64,000 bases of DNA from Pleomorphovibrio marinus (GCF_003347495.1 NZ_QCXY01000007.1:248001-312000), one strand, 5' to 3'. Positions 9,279-18,398 are shown, numbered from the stretch's first letter. Translations and numbers: made by a program. The notes: a model not told the origin generated them from the sequence alone.

Positions 9279-9928
9279 TGGCAGGTCATCGAAGAAAAGT
9301 TACTACCCTTATCCAATGTCTGATGGAGTCCGGAGAGGACCTAGAAGAGGATTTTTTACTCAGCTTGGAGAAAGGGCTTTTGGACGAAAAGGCCAGGAAT
9401 TTGCTTCAAGAAGTCTTTGAAATTCTCGGCGGTAGTGGGGAAGGGGTTTATTTACAGCAACTCAAATTTGATTTTAAGATGGACAGGCACCTTATCTTGT
9501 ATGATGATGCCGAGCATTTCAACCGTTACCGAGCTCTTACACTAAGAGGGGAACTGTATCAAACTTTTACCTATCCCTGGTTCCATTTATATCAAAGGTT
9601 GTGTAGACAACTGGAGAAATCTTGTTTGCAAGTGGGTTTACAAGAAAGGGTATGGAATGGGCCACCTATAGCCCGCCGTTGTTTTGGGATTTCGGAAGAA
9701 CCGGGGGATTTATCCGGAAATGGTGCTGCTGGATGGAAATTAAACGCATATAACGATGCCCAGTATGACCTGATGAGCAGGCTTCATGGTTATAAAATAA
9801 TTCGGATTCCCACCCATGAAACCATCATGCTGGGTGGTAGCCTCAAAAAGATAGATCAGCTTCTGCTTAACCCCGATGAATATACCCGTGCAGCAATTTC
9901 CAAATGGCTGGTCAGAAAATTGGAATAG
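9278..9928 (+). CDS. Conserved hypothetical protein coupled to the DUF2452 gene
   Basis: The start at ATG 9278 is chosen because it overlaps the upstream stop as TGATG; the same frame is open further upstream but would run inside the DUF2452 gene. The product is 216 residues, soluble and without a signal peptide. Recognisable features are an acidic helix region (residues about 10-45), LYDDAEHFNRYRALTLRGELY near the middle, an aromatic-rich stretch, and a cysteine-containing segment ARRCFGISEEPGDLSGNG. I do not recognise the family. The LKFDF/YDDAEHF and IIRIP segments faintly resemble a nuclease-type fold, but this is too weak to call. The minus-strand kinase gene converges on it with 6 bp between stops. 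Confidence 0.65.
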   Translation: MAGHRRKVTTLIQCLMESGEDLEEDFLLSLEKGLLDEKARNLLQEVFEILGGSGEGVYLQQLKFDFKMDRHLILYDDAEHFNRYRALTLRGELYQTFTYPWFHLYQRLCRQLEKSCLQVGLQERVWNGPPIARRCFGISEEPGDLSGNGAAGWKLNAYNDAQYDLMSRLHGYKIIRIPTHETIMLGGSLKKIDQLLLNPDEYTRAAISKWLVRKLE

Positions 9929-9934
9929 TACCCT

Positions 9935-10552
9935 TTAGGAAAATAACCCATGCAGTTCCCGGTCGATTTGCTCCACAATAAAACTAAAATGCTCACGGTT
10001 GCTTACGATATCCAAGTCGTTTATATTGATGGTCAAGAGCTTGCTTTCTTTGTAGTCACTTACCCATGATTCGTATTTTTGATTGAGGCTTTTGAGGTAA
10101 TCTAGCCGCATGCCACTTTCGAAGTCCCTGCCCCTTTTCTCAATTTGAGCTACCAGAGTGGAAACATCCCCTTTGAGATAGATCAAAAGATCAGGAGGCT
10201 GCACATATGCCATCATCGTCTTAAATAAGCTTAAATAGCTTTCATAATCCCTTTTTTCTAGGTATCCCGATTCGTACAGGTTAGCTGCAAAAATATAAGC
10301 ATCTTCGTAAATGGTTCTGTCCTGTACGGTGCTTTTCTTATTATTAATAATTAAGTTTACCTGCTCAAACCTGCTATGTAAGAAATAGATTTGTAAATGA
10401 AAAGCCCAACGGGTCATGTCTTCATAAAAATCTGCCAGGTAAGGGTTGTTGTCCACAGGCTCAAATACGGCCTCCCAGCCATAGTGCTTGGCCAACATTT
10501 TTGTCAAGGTAGTTTTGCCACAACCAATGTTTCCCGAGACGGCAATATGCAT
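9935..10552 (-). CDS. Deoxynucleoside kinase (deoxyadenosine/deoxyguanosine type)
   Basis: The start is set at ATG 10552 (205 residues) so that the protein opens MHIAVSGNIGCGKTT with the P-loop in the normal N-terminal position; the frame extends 15 codons upstream but that part looks non-coding. Family markers follow: FEPVDNNPYL, with the glutamate that contacts the nucleoside; AFHLQIYFLHSRFEQ, typical of the substrate lid; and VQDRTIYEDAYIFA, equivalent to the DRS/ERS motif. An R-rich lid (EKRGRDFESG) is also visible. The enzyme phosphorylates deoxynucleosides for salvage in the cytoplasm. The divergent GNAT gene starts 61 bp away. Confidence 0.9.
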   Translation of the reverse strand: MHIAVSGNIGCGKTTLTKMLAKHYGWEAVFEPVDNNPYLADFYEDMTRWAFHLQIYFLHSRFEQVNLIINNKKSTVQDRTIYEDAYIFAANLYESGYLEKRDYESYLSLFKTMMAYVQPPDLLIYLKGDVSTLVAQIEKRGRDFESGMRLDYLKSLNQKYESWVSDYKESKLLTININDLDIVSNREHFSFIVEQIDRELHGLFS

Positions 10553-10612
10553 ATACAAGTTGTTTTTAAAGAGGTGGGTAATAATGCTAGCCATCAAACA
10601 AACGCCGAGCCA

Positions 10613-11002
10613 ATGATAAAAGTTAAGGTGAATACCCCGCCGAAATCAGGGGATCTGATGAATTTGTTTTCCCAGGTGGACTGGGCTAAGAACCGTAAGT
10701 CCAGGGATGTGGAGAAAATGCTAAGCAATGAAGACTGGATGGTTTGCCTCTATGATGGGGAATTGCTGGTGGGGTTTGCCCGCATCATTACAGATGGGTG
10801 CTTCAGGGGATTGTTGGACGATGTAATTATAGATAGGGCTTACAGGTCAAAAGGGTTGGGAAGGAAGTTAATGCAGGAAATTATGGCCCTATCCAGACCC
10901 CTTGATGCCTTGTTTTTGAATGCCGGGATGGAAATGGAAGCCTTTTATGTTCGTTTCGGCTTTCACAAATTTGAGAAACTTACCATGATTTATAGGAAAT
11001 AG
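10613..11002 (+). CDS. GNAT-family N-acetyltransferase
   Basis: The 129-residue product begins at ATG 10613; the same frame is open upstream but that part is antisense to the kinase gene. The acetyl-CoA binding motif A is clear: DDVIIDRAYRSKGLGRKLM with the Q/R-x-x-G-x-G/A pattern as R78-S-K-G-L-G83. The C-terminal half has LFLNAGMEMEAFYVRFGF, matching motif B, where the tyrosine often acts as general acid. Small cytoplasmic GNATs acetylate diverse small molecules or protein termini; the substrate is unknown. It is probably a single-gene unit, divergent from the deoxynucleoside kinase. Confidence 0.85.
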   Translation: MIKVKVNTPPKSGDLMNLFSQVDWAKNRKSRDVEKMLSNEDWMVCLYDGELLVGFARIITDGCFRGLLDDVIIDRAYRSKGLGRKLMQEIMALSRPLDALFLNAGMEMEAFYVRFGFHKFEKLTMIYRK

Positions 11003-11344
11003 TACTGCACTCCTTTTCTTTAGTGATAAGCAAATCCTCAGGTTTGAAGATATAGGCAAAGAAAAATAGGTTTTGAAGGTATTGGTATAATAAAATTAAG
11101 GGGAAGTCATTTTCACTTAATTTCCTTGGAAGGTATGGTAAACGTAAAGTTTCTCATGAACGGCATTTTATTAATGTCGTCAAATTTGCAAAAGCAGGAA
11201 TGAGCTTTATATTTACAGCCTTAGAAATTTTTGTATATCTTTTAATATAAAGCCGAAGGGAATTCCTTTTGGTCATATTGATTGGTTGTTCTTAAGTTTC
11301 AAAATTTTACAGTGAATTTACTATAAAAGACCTATTAACCTATT
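11003..11344. promoter_or_regulatory. Non-coding region upstream of the second PQQ dehydrogenase, with an inverted repeat
   Basis: No credible gene lies in these 342 bp. The notable structure is a 10-bp perfect inverted repeat, GCTTTATATT at 11204-11213 and AATATAAAGC at 11244-11253, separated by 30 AT-rich bases and lying about 90 bp before the dehydrogenase start. It may be an operator or hairpin of the leader. No clear -33/-7 pair was identified. Confidence 0.35.
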
Positions 11345-13585
11345 ATGCACCTAAAATATCCATTTACAAAAATTTATATTTTTGTATTAGTAGTTTTGTC
11401 TGCGGTTCAGACTGGCTGCCAAACTGATTTACCATCTTCTGAAAATACCACCTGGACTCATTATGGTGGGAGCCCCGGGCAATCGAAATTCTTTAATGCC
11501 AGCGAAATAAACAAGGAAAACGTAGACCAGCTTGAAGTGGCATGGGTTTATCCCACGGAGGAGCAGATGCCGAATTTTTTTAGCCCAATCGTAGTGGACA
11601 CCACTATGTATCTGGTTGGCAAGAATTCCTCCTTAATAGCCATCAACCTCCATACAAGAGAGGAAATTTGGATTCATGCTAACCTCACGGGAATTACAAA
11701 GAGGGGCATTAACTATTGGGAGAGTGAGGATAAAAATGACAGGCGCTTGCTCCTGACGGTAAATAACTCCTTACAGGCAATTGATGCAGTTACTGGAGAA
11801 TCCATTCAAAGTTTCGGTAAAAATGGGTATGTGGATTTGCGCCAAGGATTGGACAGGGATCCTACTTCTATTCGTAGAATACAGCCCATGATGCCCGGAG
11901 TGATCTATGATGACCTTGTAATTATGGGTTCCGCCCCGGGTGAAAATTATTTTTCAGCACCCGGTCACATCAGAGCCTACCATGTGGTAACAGGGGAGCT
12001 GATGTGGACATTTCATACTATTCCCCAACCTGGTGAGTATGGATATGAAACTTGGCCTAAGGATGCCTACAAGTATGTAGGAGGCGTGAATGCCTGGAGT
12101 GAAATTTCAGTAGATGTAGAAAAAGGAATTGCCTACCTTCCATTGGGATCTCCCACCTATGATTACTATGGAGCCGACCGGGTTGGAAGTAATTTGTTTG
12201 GTAATAGCCTGGTGGCATTGGATGCCCGGACTGGGGAACGTCTTTGGCACTTTCAAACGGTACATCATGACCTTTGGGATTATGACCTTTCACCGGCTCC
12301 ACAGCTTTTGACCATCAACAAGGACGGAAAAACCATTGATGCCGTGGCTGTGGCCACCAAGCATGGGTTTATGTTTGTGTTTGATAGGGTGACAGGAGAA
12401 CCGGTTTTTCCAATAGAGGAGAAAGCCTTTCCACCCAGTGAAATGCCAGGGGAAGAGGCCTGGCCAACTCAACCGATACCTTCTTTACCAAATTTCACTA
12501 GAAATGAAGTAACAGTGGAGACCCTGAATCCTTATTTTTCGGACAGTGTCAGAGAAGTGTGGATCCAAAGACTCGGAGAGGCAAAGTCGGGATTATACGT
12601 ACCCCCTTCCGATCAATACGAAACCATAATGATGCCCGGTGCCTTGGGCGGTGCCAATTTTGGCAATACCGCTTCTGATCCCGCCAGCGGAATCATGTAT
12701 GTACAGACGCAAGAACACGCTTCCATTTATAAGCTGAATAAAGTAGAGCCACCGAAAATTGACTTGTCAGAGAATGAAGTTTTACGGGTGATGAATTTGT
12801 ATGATAACACCTGTAAATCCTGTCATGGAGTGGACATGTCTGGTGGTGTGGGACCCTCCCTTCTTAATGTGGGTCAGCATATGATATATGACGAGTTCAA
12901 AAGTATTGTAATAAATGGTAAGGGACAGATGCCAGGGTTTATCCATGTGGATGAAGAAACCCTAAAGGCGTTGTACCGCTACCTTGGGGGTAATCCAAGG
13001 ACCTTTAACTTTCGCAGAAATATAGAAACAAAAACGCCGGAAGGCCCTGTGGTAGCTACGGGTGGCGTTGAGATTCTGCCAGATGAAAACAGGGCATCGC
13101 CCATGTCGGAATATCCAGAGGGTGTTGACCATCCTGCCGATCGCTATACCACCGATTATGGGTTGGACTGGCCAGGGCTGGCAGCTCCTCCTTGGTCCTC
13201 CTTAGTGGCCTATGACCTGAATAAGGGAACCATTAAATGGCGAAGGCCTATCGGCCAAGATTCCTTATATGTGCAAGGGGATCCATCCAAAGGGGCTCCG
13301 GGAGGGGTGCTTAGAAAGGGAATGGTGATCACTTCCAGTGGGTTGGTATTTGCCACTGCCAAAGGTGGGAAACTATATGCGCTTGATGCTGACGATGGGG
13401 AAATAGTATGGGAAACTACCTTAAGCCATGAGGTTAATGGGCAGCCGAGCATGTTCTTGTTGGATGGCAAACAATACCTGGTAGTCAATGCCTCCTCAAA
13501 TTTTGCACGTGATAGCTATGATCATTCTAAAAAAGCAGGAGCCTTGCCTAAAGGGTATGTAGTATTTGCTTTGCCTAAAAAATAA
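11345..13585 (+). CDS. PQQ-dependent dehydrogenase with an inserted cytochrome c domain, lipoprotein (second copy)
   Basis: This 746-residue lipoprotein (lipobox Cys25) is a clear paralog of the enzyme at 5415-7523. It shares the opening W-T-H-Y-G-G-S-P-G-Q-S-K, the PGHIRAYHVVTGELMWTFHT block, the HHDLWDYDL motif, the inserted haem site CKSCH (residues 490-494) with likely axial Met in GQMPGF, and a C-terminal blade ending KGYVVFALPKK. It is about 45 residues longer, mostly in the linker between the cytochrome and the last blades (around residues 550-610). It should oxidise a sugar or polyol in the envelope. The neighbouring cupin and SMP-30 genes suggest that a lactone or sugar acid is formed and processed further. 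It has its own long upstream region, unlike the operonic first copy. Confidence 0.9.
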   Translation: MHLKYPFTKIYIFVLVVLSAVQTGCQTDLPSSENTTWTHYGGSPGQSKFFNASEINKENVDQLEVAWVYPTEEQMPNFFSPIVVDTTMYLVGKNSSLIAINLHTREEIWIHANLTGITKRGINYWESEDKNDRRLLLTVNNSLQAIDAVTGESIQSFGKNGYVDLRQGLDRDPTSIRRIQPMMPGVIYDDLVIMGSAPGENYFSAPGHIRAYHVVTGELMWTFHTIPQPGEYGYETWPKDAYKYVGGVNAWSEISVDVEKGIAYLPLGSPTYDYYGADRVGSNLFGNSLVALDARTGERLWHFQTVHHDLWDYDLSPAPQLLTINKDGKTIDAVAVATKHGFMFVFDRVTGEPVFPIEEKAFPPSEMPGEEAWPTQPIPSLPNFTRNEVTVETLNPYFSDSVREVWIQRLGEAKSGLYVPPSDQYETIMMPGALGGANFGNTASDPASGIMYVQTQEHASIYKLNKVEPPKIDLSENEVLRVMNLYDNTCKSCHGVDMSGGVGPSLLNVGQHMIYDEFKSIVINGKGQMPGFIHVDEETLKALYRYLGGNPRTFNFRRNIETKTPEGPVVATGGVEILPDENRASPMSEYPEGVDHPADRYTTDYGLDWPGLAAPPWSSLVAYDLNKGTIKWRRPIGQDSLYVQGDPSKGAPGGVLRKGMVITSSGLVFATAKGGKLYALDADDGEIVWETTLSHEVNGQPSMFLLDGKQYLVVNASSNFARDSYDHSKKAGALPKGYVVFALPKK

Positions 13586-13599
13586 ACAGAAATAGACCA

Positions 13600-13760
13600 T
13601 GAGGAGCACGTCACACAGGGGAAGGATTAAGATTGCGAGATTCTCCCGAAACGAGTTCTCCGAATCGAGTTTGGGACAGGCAGGGGCAAGTTACCTTCCT
13701 GACGGTTTACCAACCGTTTGGGAGGTGCGACAGCAGAAAAGACAATTATAAACCTATTGA
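13600..13760. repeat. Dispersed intergenic repeat, modules 1 (degenerate) and 2
   Basis: This stretch of the 359-bp gap between the dehydrogenase and the bicupin gene resembles the intergenic DNA at 30487-30702. Shared pieces include GATTGCGAGATTC, CGTCACACA and, most clearly, module 2 at 13693-13755 versus 30556-30615: an imperfect hairpin around CTGACGGTTT followed by GCAGAAAAGACAATTATAAA here and a near-identical tail there. A short reading frame at 13633-13833 passes through the repeat and is probably not a gene. The rest of the gap (13761-13944) is AT-rich leader without recognisable sites. Confidence 0.7.
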
Positions 13761-13944
13761 AATTAAGCTGAAATCACCGTTTTCGGTTAACTTTCAATAC
13801 CTTAACCTAAATGGGACAATTATCGAAAATTGATAGATAACCAGTACAATATAATTATTCCGGTTACCGGCCAAATATGCGGTTCTTCCAACTAATGGTA
13901 CATGTCCTTTAATAATTTTAATATTAAAATAACCTAAACGCCTT

Positions 13945-15165
13945 ATGAAAAATCTATATTTAATTCCATTATTGTTTTTTGCTTTGCAAGTTACTGCACA
14001 AAATATTTCCGAAAGGATAATAAGTAATGACCCTTCCAAATACCGTGAACTTACCGGGGTTCATGCCGGGGCCGGGAAGATGGGTTTTACCGAATTGATA
14101 GGACGCAATGACTTGGCCACCAACTTCCTCTATTTACATGCAGGAAGGATAGACGCCAAGTCCGGAATTGGGCACCATTTTCATCATACTATAGAGGAGA
14201 TGTTTGTGATCCTGGAGGGGGAAGCAGAATTTACGGTAAATGGAAGAACCTCAACGATCAAGGCACCTGCCGTGGTTCCTTGCAAAATGGGGGATTCCCA
14301 CGCCATTTATAACCCTTCCAATGAAAGTATTTCTTGGCTTAATTTCGCCGTGAGTAAGGTGAAGGCGCGGACAGACGCCTTTGATTTGGGAGATACTCGA
14401 GTAGGTGCCTCTTTGGATCCAATCCCTACATTTGTATCTGGAAGGTTGGAAAAGGAAAAACTTGGCTTGGACAACCCTTCGTTTGAAGGCAGTGAGGTCC
14501 TTTTCAGAAGGATCCTTGGTCCTGCCGTATTCAGCTCAGATTGGAACCATGTAGACCATGTAGTCATTCCTTCTGGCAGCAATGAAGTCATCCGTAAACT
14601 TGAAGGTGTCGAAGAAGTCTACTATGTAACCAAAGGGGCAGGGGAGGTGAGTATAAATAATAATGCAGGTAGCATAAGGGCTGATGATGCCTTATTTGGC
14701 TCTTTGGGAGAAACCTTAACCTTCTCAAATACTGGTACCGAAGACCTTGAGCTTTTGGTAATTGGGATAGCATCCTCCAAACAGAAGCAGCTTAGCGCCC
14801 TAGGAAGTACAGAAGGCTATCCAAAGTCCATGGTATTACAGATGGATTTTGTAGTATCCAGGGAAGATGCGGAAGAATTCGAAAAAATGTACCATTCTAT
14901 TTATGTGCCCGCCATGACCGTCCAACAGGGATATATAGAATCTAAATTGTTGAGGATGTATAATGATCAGCTATCCGAGGAAATAGAGGCTGAGGCAACG
15001 AACTATAATTATCAAATTCTAATTTCCTTTGATACTGAAGAGAACCGTAGAAAATGGGTAGACAGTAAACAACATGACATTGCTTGGCCTGCTGCCACCA
15101 GTCTCGCCTCGGAATTTAAATGGCGAGGCTATGATGTAATGGGAGATAATGTAAATGAAAAATAG
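13945..15165 (+). CDS. Secreted bicupin protein with C-terminal ABM-like domain
   Basis: The 406-residue product has a signal peptide cleaved near LQVTAQ-N. Residues about 45-150 form a cupin with the metal-binding pattern GIGHHFHHTIEEMF followed by the second-motif histidine in GDSHAIYNP. A second cupin-like barrel (about 180-280) is degenerate: VIPSGSN and VEEVYYVTKGAGEV align, but the histidines are mostly gone. The C-terminus (about 295-400) has the alternating pattern of a dimeric alpha/beta barrel of the antibiotic-biosynthesis-monooxygenase type (FVVSREDAEEFEKMYHSIYVPAM, then SKLLRMY). Such fusions are not a familiar characterised enzyme; isomerase or dioxygenase activity at the first cupin is possible. 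It converges with the cupin/SMP-30 gene across a terminator. Confidence 0.75.
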   Translation: MKNLYLIPLLFFALQVTAQNISERIISNDPSKYRELTGVHAGAGKMGFTELIGRNDLATNFLYLHAGRIDAKSGIGHHFHHTIEEMFVILEGEAEFTVNGRTSTIKAPAVVPCKMGDSHAIYNPSNESISWLNFAVSKVKARTDAFDLGDTRVGASLDPIPTFVSGRLEKEKLGLDNPSFEGSEVLFRRILGPAVFSSDWNHVDHVVIPSGSNEVIRKLEGVEEVYYVTKGAGEVSINNNAGSIRADDALFGSLGETLTFSNTGTEDLELLVIGIASSKQKQLSALGSTEGYPKSMVLQMDFVVSREDAEEFEKMYHSIYVPAMTVQQGYIESKLLRMYNDQLSEEIEAEATNYNYQILISFDTEENRRKWVDSKQHDIAWPAATSLASEFKWRGYDVMGDNVNEK

Positions 15166-15289
15166 CACGATCGCTCGGTTTTCGAAATTCAATCATTTGT
15201 CCAATTATATCCTAGCAATCTCCTTGGAGACTTAGAAAAAGTGACGTAATTAACTTCTAATTGAATAGTTGAGTATTGGAAATAAATAA

Positions 15290-15337
15290 GGGAGAGGGAT
15301 AGGCTTGACCCAGCTGATTGCCTCTCCCCGTTTTTTT
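15290..15337 (+). terminator. Rho-independent terminator after the bicupin gene
   Basis: GGGAGAGG (15290-15297) pairs perfectly with CCTCTCCC (15321-15328); the loop is long (23 nt) and the right arm is followed by CG and seven T residues (15331-15337). It lies 125 bp after the bicupin stop and 7 bp beyond the stop of the convergent cupin/SMP-30 gene. Only the plus-strand direction has the T-run. Confidence 0.75.
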
Positions 15338-15343
15338 AAGAGA

Positions 15344-17275
15344 TTACAAATACTGGACAAACCCTTCCTGATTAGTGCGGATTTTAAACACCTTACTATA
15401 GCTCACGATGTAGAGGGTTTTCATATCCTCATCTCCAAAACAAAGACTTACTGGAAATGAGGGCAGATTGATCATGCCCACAAATTCTCCTTTTGCATCA
15501 AATATCTGAACCCCATAATAAGTGGCCACATATAGATTACCATTTTTATCTATAGCCATCCCATCCGCACTGGAGGACCTGCCCCCCCTGTCCAGTACTT
15601 CCGGAGTCAGGAATAACTTTGCAAATTCCCTTTCATTGCTGATGGAACCATCCTCCTTTACATCATATGCCCATACGTAATTGTCTTTCTCACTTTGTAC
15701 TGGAAACCAAGATTCATTGTCATAAGTATTATTGATGAACAGGGTTTTTCCATCTGGGGACAAAACGATGCCATTGGGCATGGCAAAGTCATTGGGTTCT
15801 GTAATCCTGTTGATCTCCCCATCCGGAGAAACGTAATACACCGCTCTGCCAGGCTGGTATTTTTCAGCTTCCATGGTAAATTGGGGGTCGGTAAAATAAA
15901 ACCCGCCTTTGGCATCAGTGACAATATCATTGGGTCCATCAATAGGCTTCCCATTATATTCATGGGCAAGAACGCTTACTACCTGACCCTTTGGAGTCAT
16001 CTCTACTACCCTATGCCCCATCATATCGCATACCAGCAAATTCCCGTTTCTGTAGGGGTACAACCCATTGGTCTGCATTTTTCCCTCTGTAATATTCCTA
16101 TAAGTGCCATCCGGATCCATTTCAACGGTGGAACTTTTTTTCGGATCTCCGTTAAAATCCTGGTCAAAATACATGTTTGAAAAGTAAAGTTTTCCATTCA
16201 TCCACTTAGGGCCTTCTGTGAAGTACAATTCTGGAGTAGATTTCTTTCCGTCTATCACTAGCTCAAGTTTTGCATCTTCAGGAACAATAGCATGAAAGGC
16301 TTCCATCCTTTCCTTTTCTTTTTCCAAATAATCAGGCCGGGAGGGCCAAAAAACATCCAAAACATCTGCTCCTTCCTCTCCAATTTCAGCACTATGCACC
16401 ATATTCCCGGGGATCCGCACCATATCTCCAGGTTTCATGGAATGGGTATTGTCCATGATTACTTCCTCATTCGTTCCCCTCAAAACAAATAATAGCTGCT
16501 CTTCGGGATGAATATGAGGGGGAAAAGAGGAATTTGGATCCATAGAAATAAAACTTAACAGTAGGTTGTTGCCAGAAATTAACCTTGAATTTGCCCCATC
16601 AGCAAGGGGAGTAAGTTGTATATCATACAAATCGTAAATACGGTTTGGAAGGATAGTTGGAGATTGAAAGGTTTCAATATCCTCTATTTCACTTTGTGAC
16701 CCATCCCCACCTAATTTCTGGAGGTAATCCAGTCGAATAGGACTAGTGACTTCCATAAGTTTTGCCCCAGAAGTTCCGGCCTTCACTGCGGATTTTGTTC
16801 CTTTTTCTTGAAACACGAAATCCAATCTGGGTGTGGCACTGTGAATACCATCAGGTTCTTCCCTTTCTCTCGACATCATGGGTACAGTTTCCCCCTCTAT
16901 CCAATGCTCGATATTGCCTTCCAAAACAAATAGGAAGCGGTCGGAAGGAAGCTCTTCTTCGGGTAAACTTGCTTCTGACTCCAAGTCAAATTCTGCTCTC
17001 ATGACTCCGTTACCCCAAACTATTGTAGCTAAAACCCCAGGGTAAAATTCCTTCTTTTCAATACTATTAGACTCCTTTACCTTACCCGCGGGTAGGTTTG
17101 GTGCAATAGAGGATGTAGGAAGGCCGGGTAATTTTCTTTCTTCCAATCCATGCTTTTGGATAAGTGCCTGGTTTTCCCCTTTCCAATCGGCTCGGGATTC
17201 ACAACTTGGAAGAATTAGGCTAACGAGGGTGAAAAAAGACGAAAGAAGGATTACTAGCTTAAAATTAAAATTCAT
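15344..17275 (-). CDS. Lipoprotein fusing two cupin-like domains to an SMP-30/gluconolactonase domain
   Basis: The 643-residue product has a lipobox (ILPSC, Cys25). Residues about 60-180 are a degenerate cupin-like barrel and about 200-315 a better cupin with SFPPHIHPEEQLLFVLRGT and the second-motif histidine GNMVHSAEI. From about residue 340 to the end it is an SMP-30/gluconolactonase/LRE propeller: TEGPKWMNGKLYFSN (metal-binding Glu), GPNDIVTDAKGGFYFTDPQF (Asn and Asp ligands) and SADGMAIDKNGNLYVATYYG. The lactonase domain would hydrolyse a sugar lactone outside the inner membrane. Nearby PQQ dehydrogenases are plausible producers of such lactones. The cupin domains may bind sugar or help retain the product. 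The gene is divergent from the ABM-like gene at 17607. Confidence 0.85.
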   Translation of the reverse strand: MNFNFKLVILLSSFFTLVSLILPSCESRADWKGENQALIQKHGLEERKLPGLPTSSIAPNLPAGKVKESNSIEKKEFYPGVLATIVWGNGVMRAEFDLESEASLPEEELPSDRFLFVLEGNIEHWIEGETVPMMSREREEPDGIHSATPRLDFVFQEKGTKSAVKAGTSGAKLMEVTSPIRLDYLQKLGGDGSQSEIEDIETFQSPTILPNRIYDLYDIQLTPLADGANSRLISGNNLLLSFISMDPNSSFPPHIHPEEQLLFVLRGTNEEVIMDNTHSMKPGDMVRIPGNMVHSAEIGEEGADVLDVFWPSRPDYLEKEKERMEAFHAIVPEDAKLELVIDGKKSTPELYFTEGPKWMNGKLYFSNMYFDQDFNGDPKKSSTVEMDPDGTYRNITEGKMQTNGLYPYRNGNLLVCDMMGHRVVEMTPKGQVVSVLAHEYNGKPIDGPNDIVTDAKGGFYFTDPQFTMEAEKYQPGRAVYYVSPDGEINRITEPNDFAMPNGIVLSPDGKTLFINNTYDNESWFPVQSEKDNYVWAYDVKEDGSISNEREFAKLFLTPEVLDRGGRSSSADGMAIDKNGNLYVATYYGVQIFDAKGEFVGMINLPSFPVSLCFGDEDMKTLYIVSYSKVFKIRTNQEGFVQYL

Positions 17276-17606
17276 CGATTCAATAGGTTTAAGTTATAAT
17301 GGGACATTAAAATAGAGAAAAAAGATGATTAAATAATCTTTCCTTAAGGATTTCTTATAGGTATTTTTTGTTTTATTAATCTTCAAGGCCATGGGAGAAA
17401 GGGCTTATCTCACAGTGCAAGGGCTGGGATGGAGGGTACTTTTGATAATTAGCTTGAGGGGTTGAAAATGGGTGGTCCTAAAATTGTTCCTTCATTAATT
17501 TGCTTAATTTTTTTGCTAAAAATTATGTAAATGGTTTTATTTTTTTATAAATTGTTTTGAAAACAATATGACTTACCTGTACCCGAACTAACCAAATTTG
17601 ATCGTT
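17276..17606. other. Divergent intergenic region without recognised sites
   Basis: These 331 bp separate the cupin/SMP-30 gene from the tandem ABM-like gene. The DNA is AT-rich with runs of T and must carry both promoters, but I found no convincing TAnnTTTG box, inverted repeat or small reading frame. Confidence 0.5.
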
Positions 17607-18398
17607 ATGAAAAAGATTGTTTTATTGTGGTTTTTGGCGACTCTATGTTGCCAAACCCTTACGGCTCAAGAAAGAACCTACCTTGTATTTGAATTTATAA
17701 GGATTGAAACAGGAAAAACAGTGGATTACCTGGAGTATAAAGATTTCCTTTCTAATATCTATAGGGAGGCGATAGATGCAGGTGACATTGTGGGTTGGGA
17801 CCTTTGGTCTCTTCAGAGAAGTGCGGATCCCGATGCCTTTCATTATGCCACCGTCACCTATTATGACGACCCTGTAAAAATGATGAGTAGTAGCGACATG
17901 GAGTTTTTAATCAACCATGGCAAAAAAGCCTTTTCGGACATGTCAGAGGAACAACTTTACAAAAAGATCCGTGCTGCACATGATGACAGGGATTTGGCAT
18001 TGAGGTCTTACATGGTAGAGGTGGCCAAAACGAAAGACGACTTCGAATACAAACCAGGAACCCTTGCTTCATTTGATTTGATGAAAGCAATGGAGGGAAG
18101 GTTTGATGAATACGAAAGGGTAGAGCAGGAGGTTTTTCTTCCTATCCATGAAAGGAAAATCAAGGCAGGATTGATGGAAAACTGGAGATTTTTGCGGACA
18201 GCAGTCCCCACTGGTAGTGAAGCTTCCTCCACTCATATGACCATGAACGTTTATAAAAACTATCTACAGTTTTTCAATTCCCTGGAATATGAGGACATAG
18301 ATATGAACGAAAACCAACTCGTGGCCGTGGAGAAAGGACTTCAATCCAGGGACCAAAAATGGGTTTATTTAGCCACGCTGGAAACAGTAGTGCGATGA
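17607..18398 (+). CDS. Secreted protein of unknown function with two ABM-like halves
   Basis: I start at ATG 17607 (263 residues); a TTG three codons upstream is possible. A signal peptide ends near TLTAQ-E. The mature protein appears to be an internal duplication: YLEYKDFLSNIYREAIDAG followed by WDLWSL in the first half aligns with YERVEQEVFLPIHERKIKAG followed by WRFLRT in the second. This pattern (helix with acidic and aromatic residues, then a tryptophan strand) suggests paired ferredoxin-like dimeric alpha/beta barrel domains, as in ABM or NIPSNAP proteins. No catalytic residues can be assigned. Similar domains occur at the C-terminus of the nearby bicupin protein. The last 34 bp overlap the 3' end of the opposing membrane-protein gene. 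Confidence 0.65.
   Translation: MKKIVLLWFLATLCCQTLTAQERTYLVFEFIRIETGKTVDYLEYKDFLSNIYREAIDAGDIVGWDLWSLQRSADPDAFHYATVTYYDDPVKMMSSSDMEFLINHGKKAFSDMSEEQLYKKIRAAHDDRDLALRSYMVEVAKTKDDFEYKPGTLASFDLMKAMEGRFDEYERVEQEVFLPIHERKIKAGLMENWRFLRTAVPTGSEASSTHMTMNVYKNYLQFFNSLEYEDIDMNENQLVAVEKGLQSRDQKWVYLATLETVVR

Noticed and set aside
13633-13833. Short reading frame after the second PQQ dehydrogenase
   Set aside because: It runs through the dispersed repeat found also near 30556, so it is repeat DNA rather than a gene.
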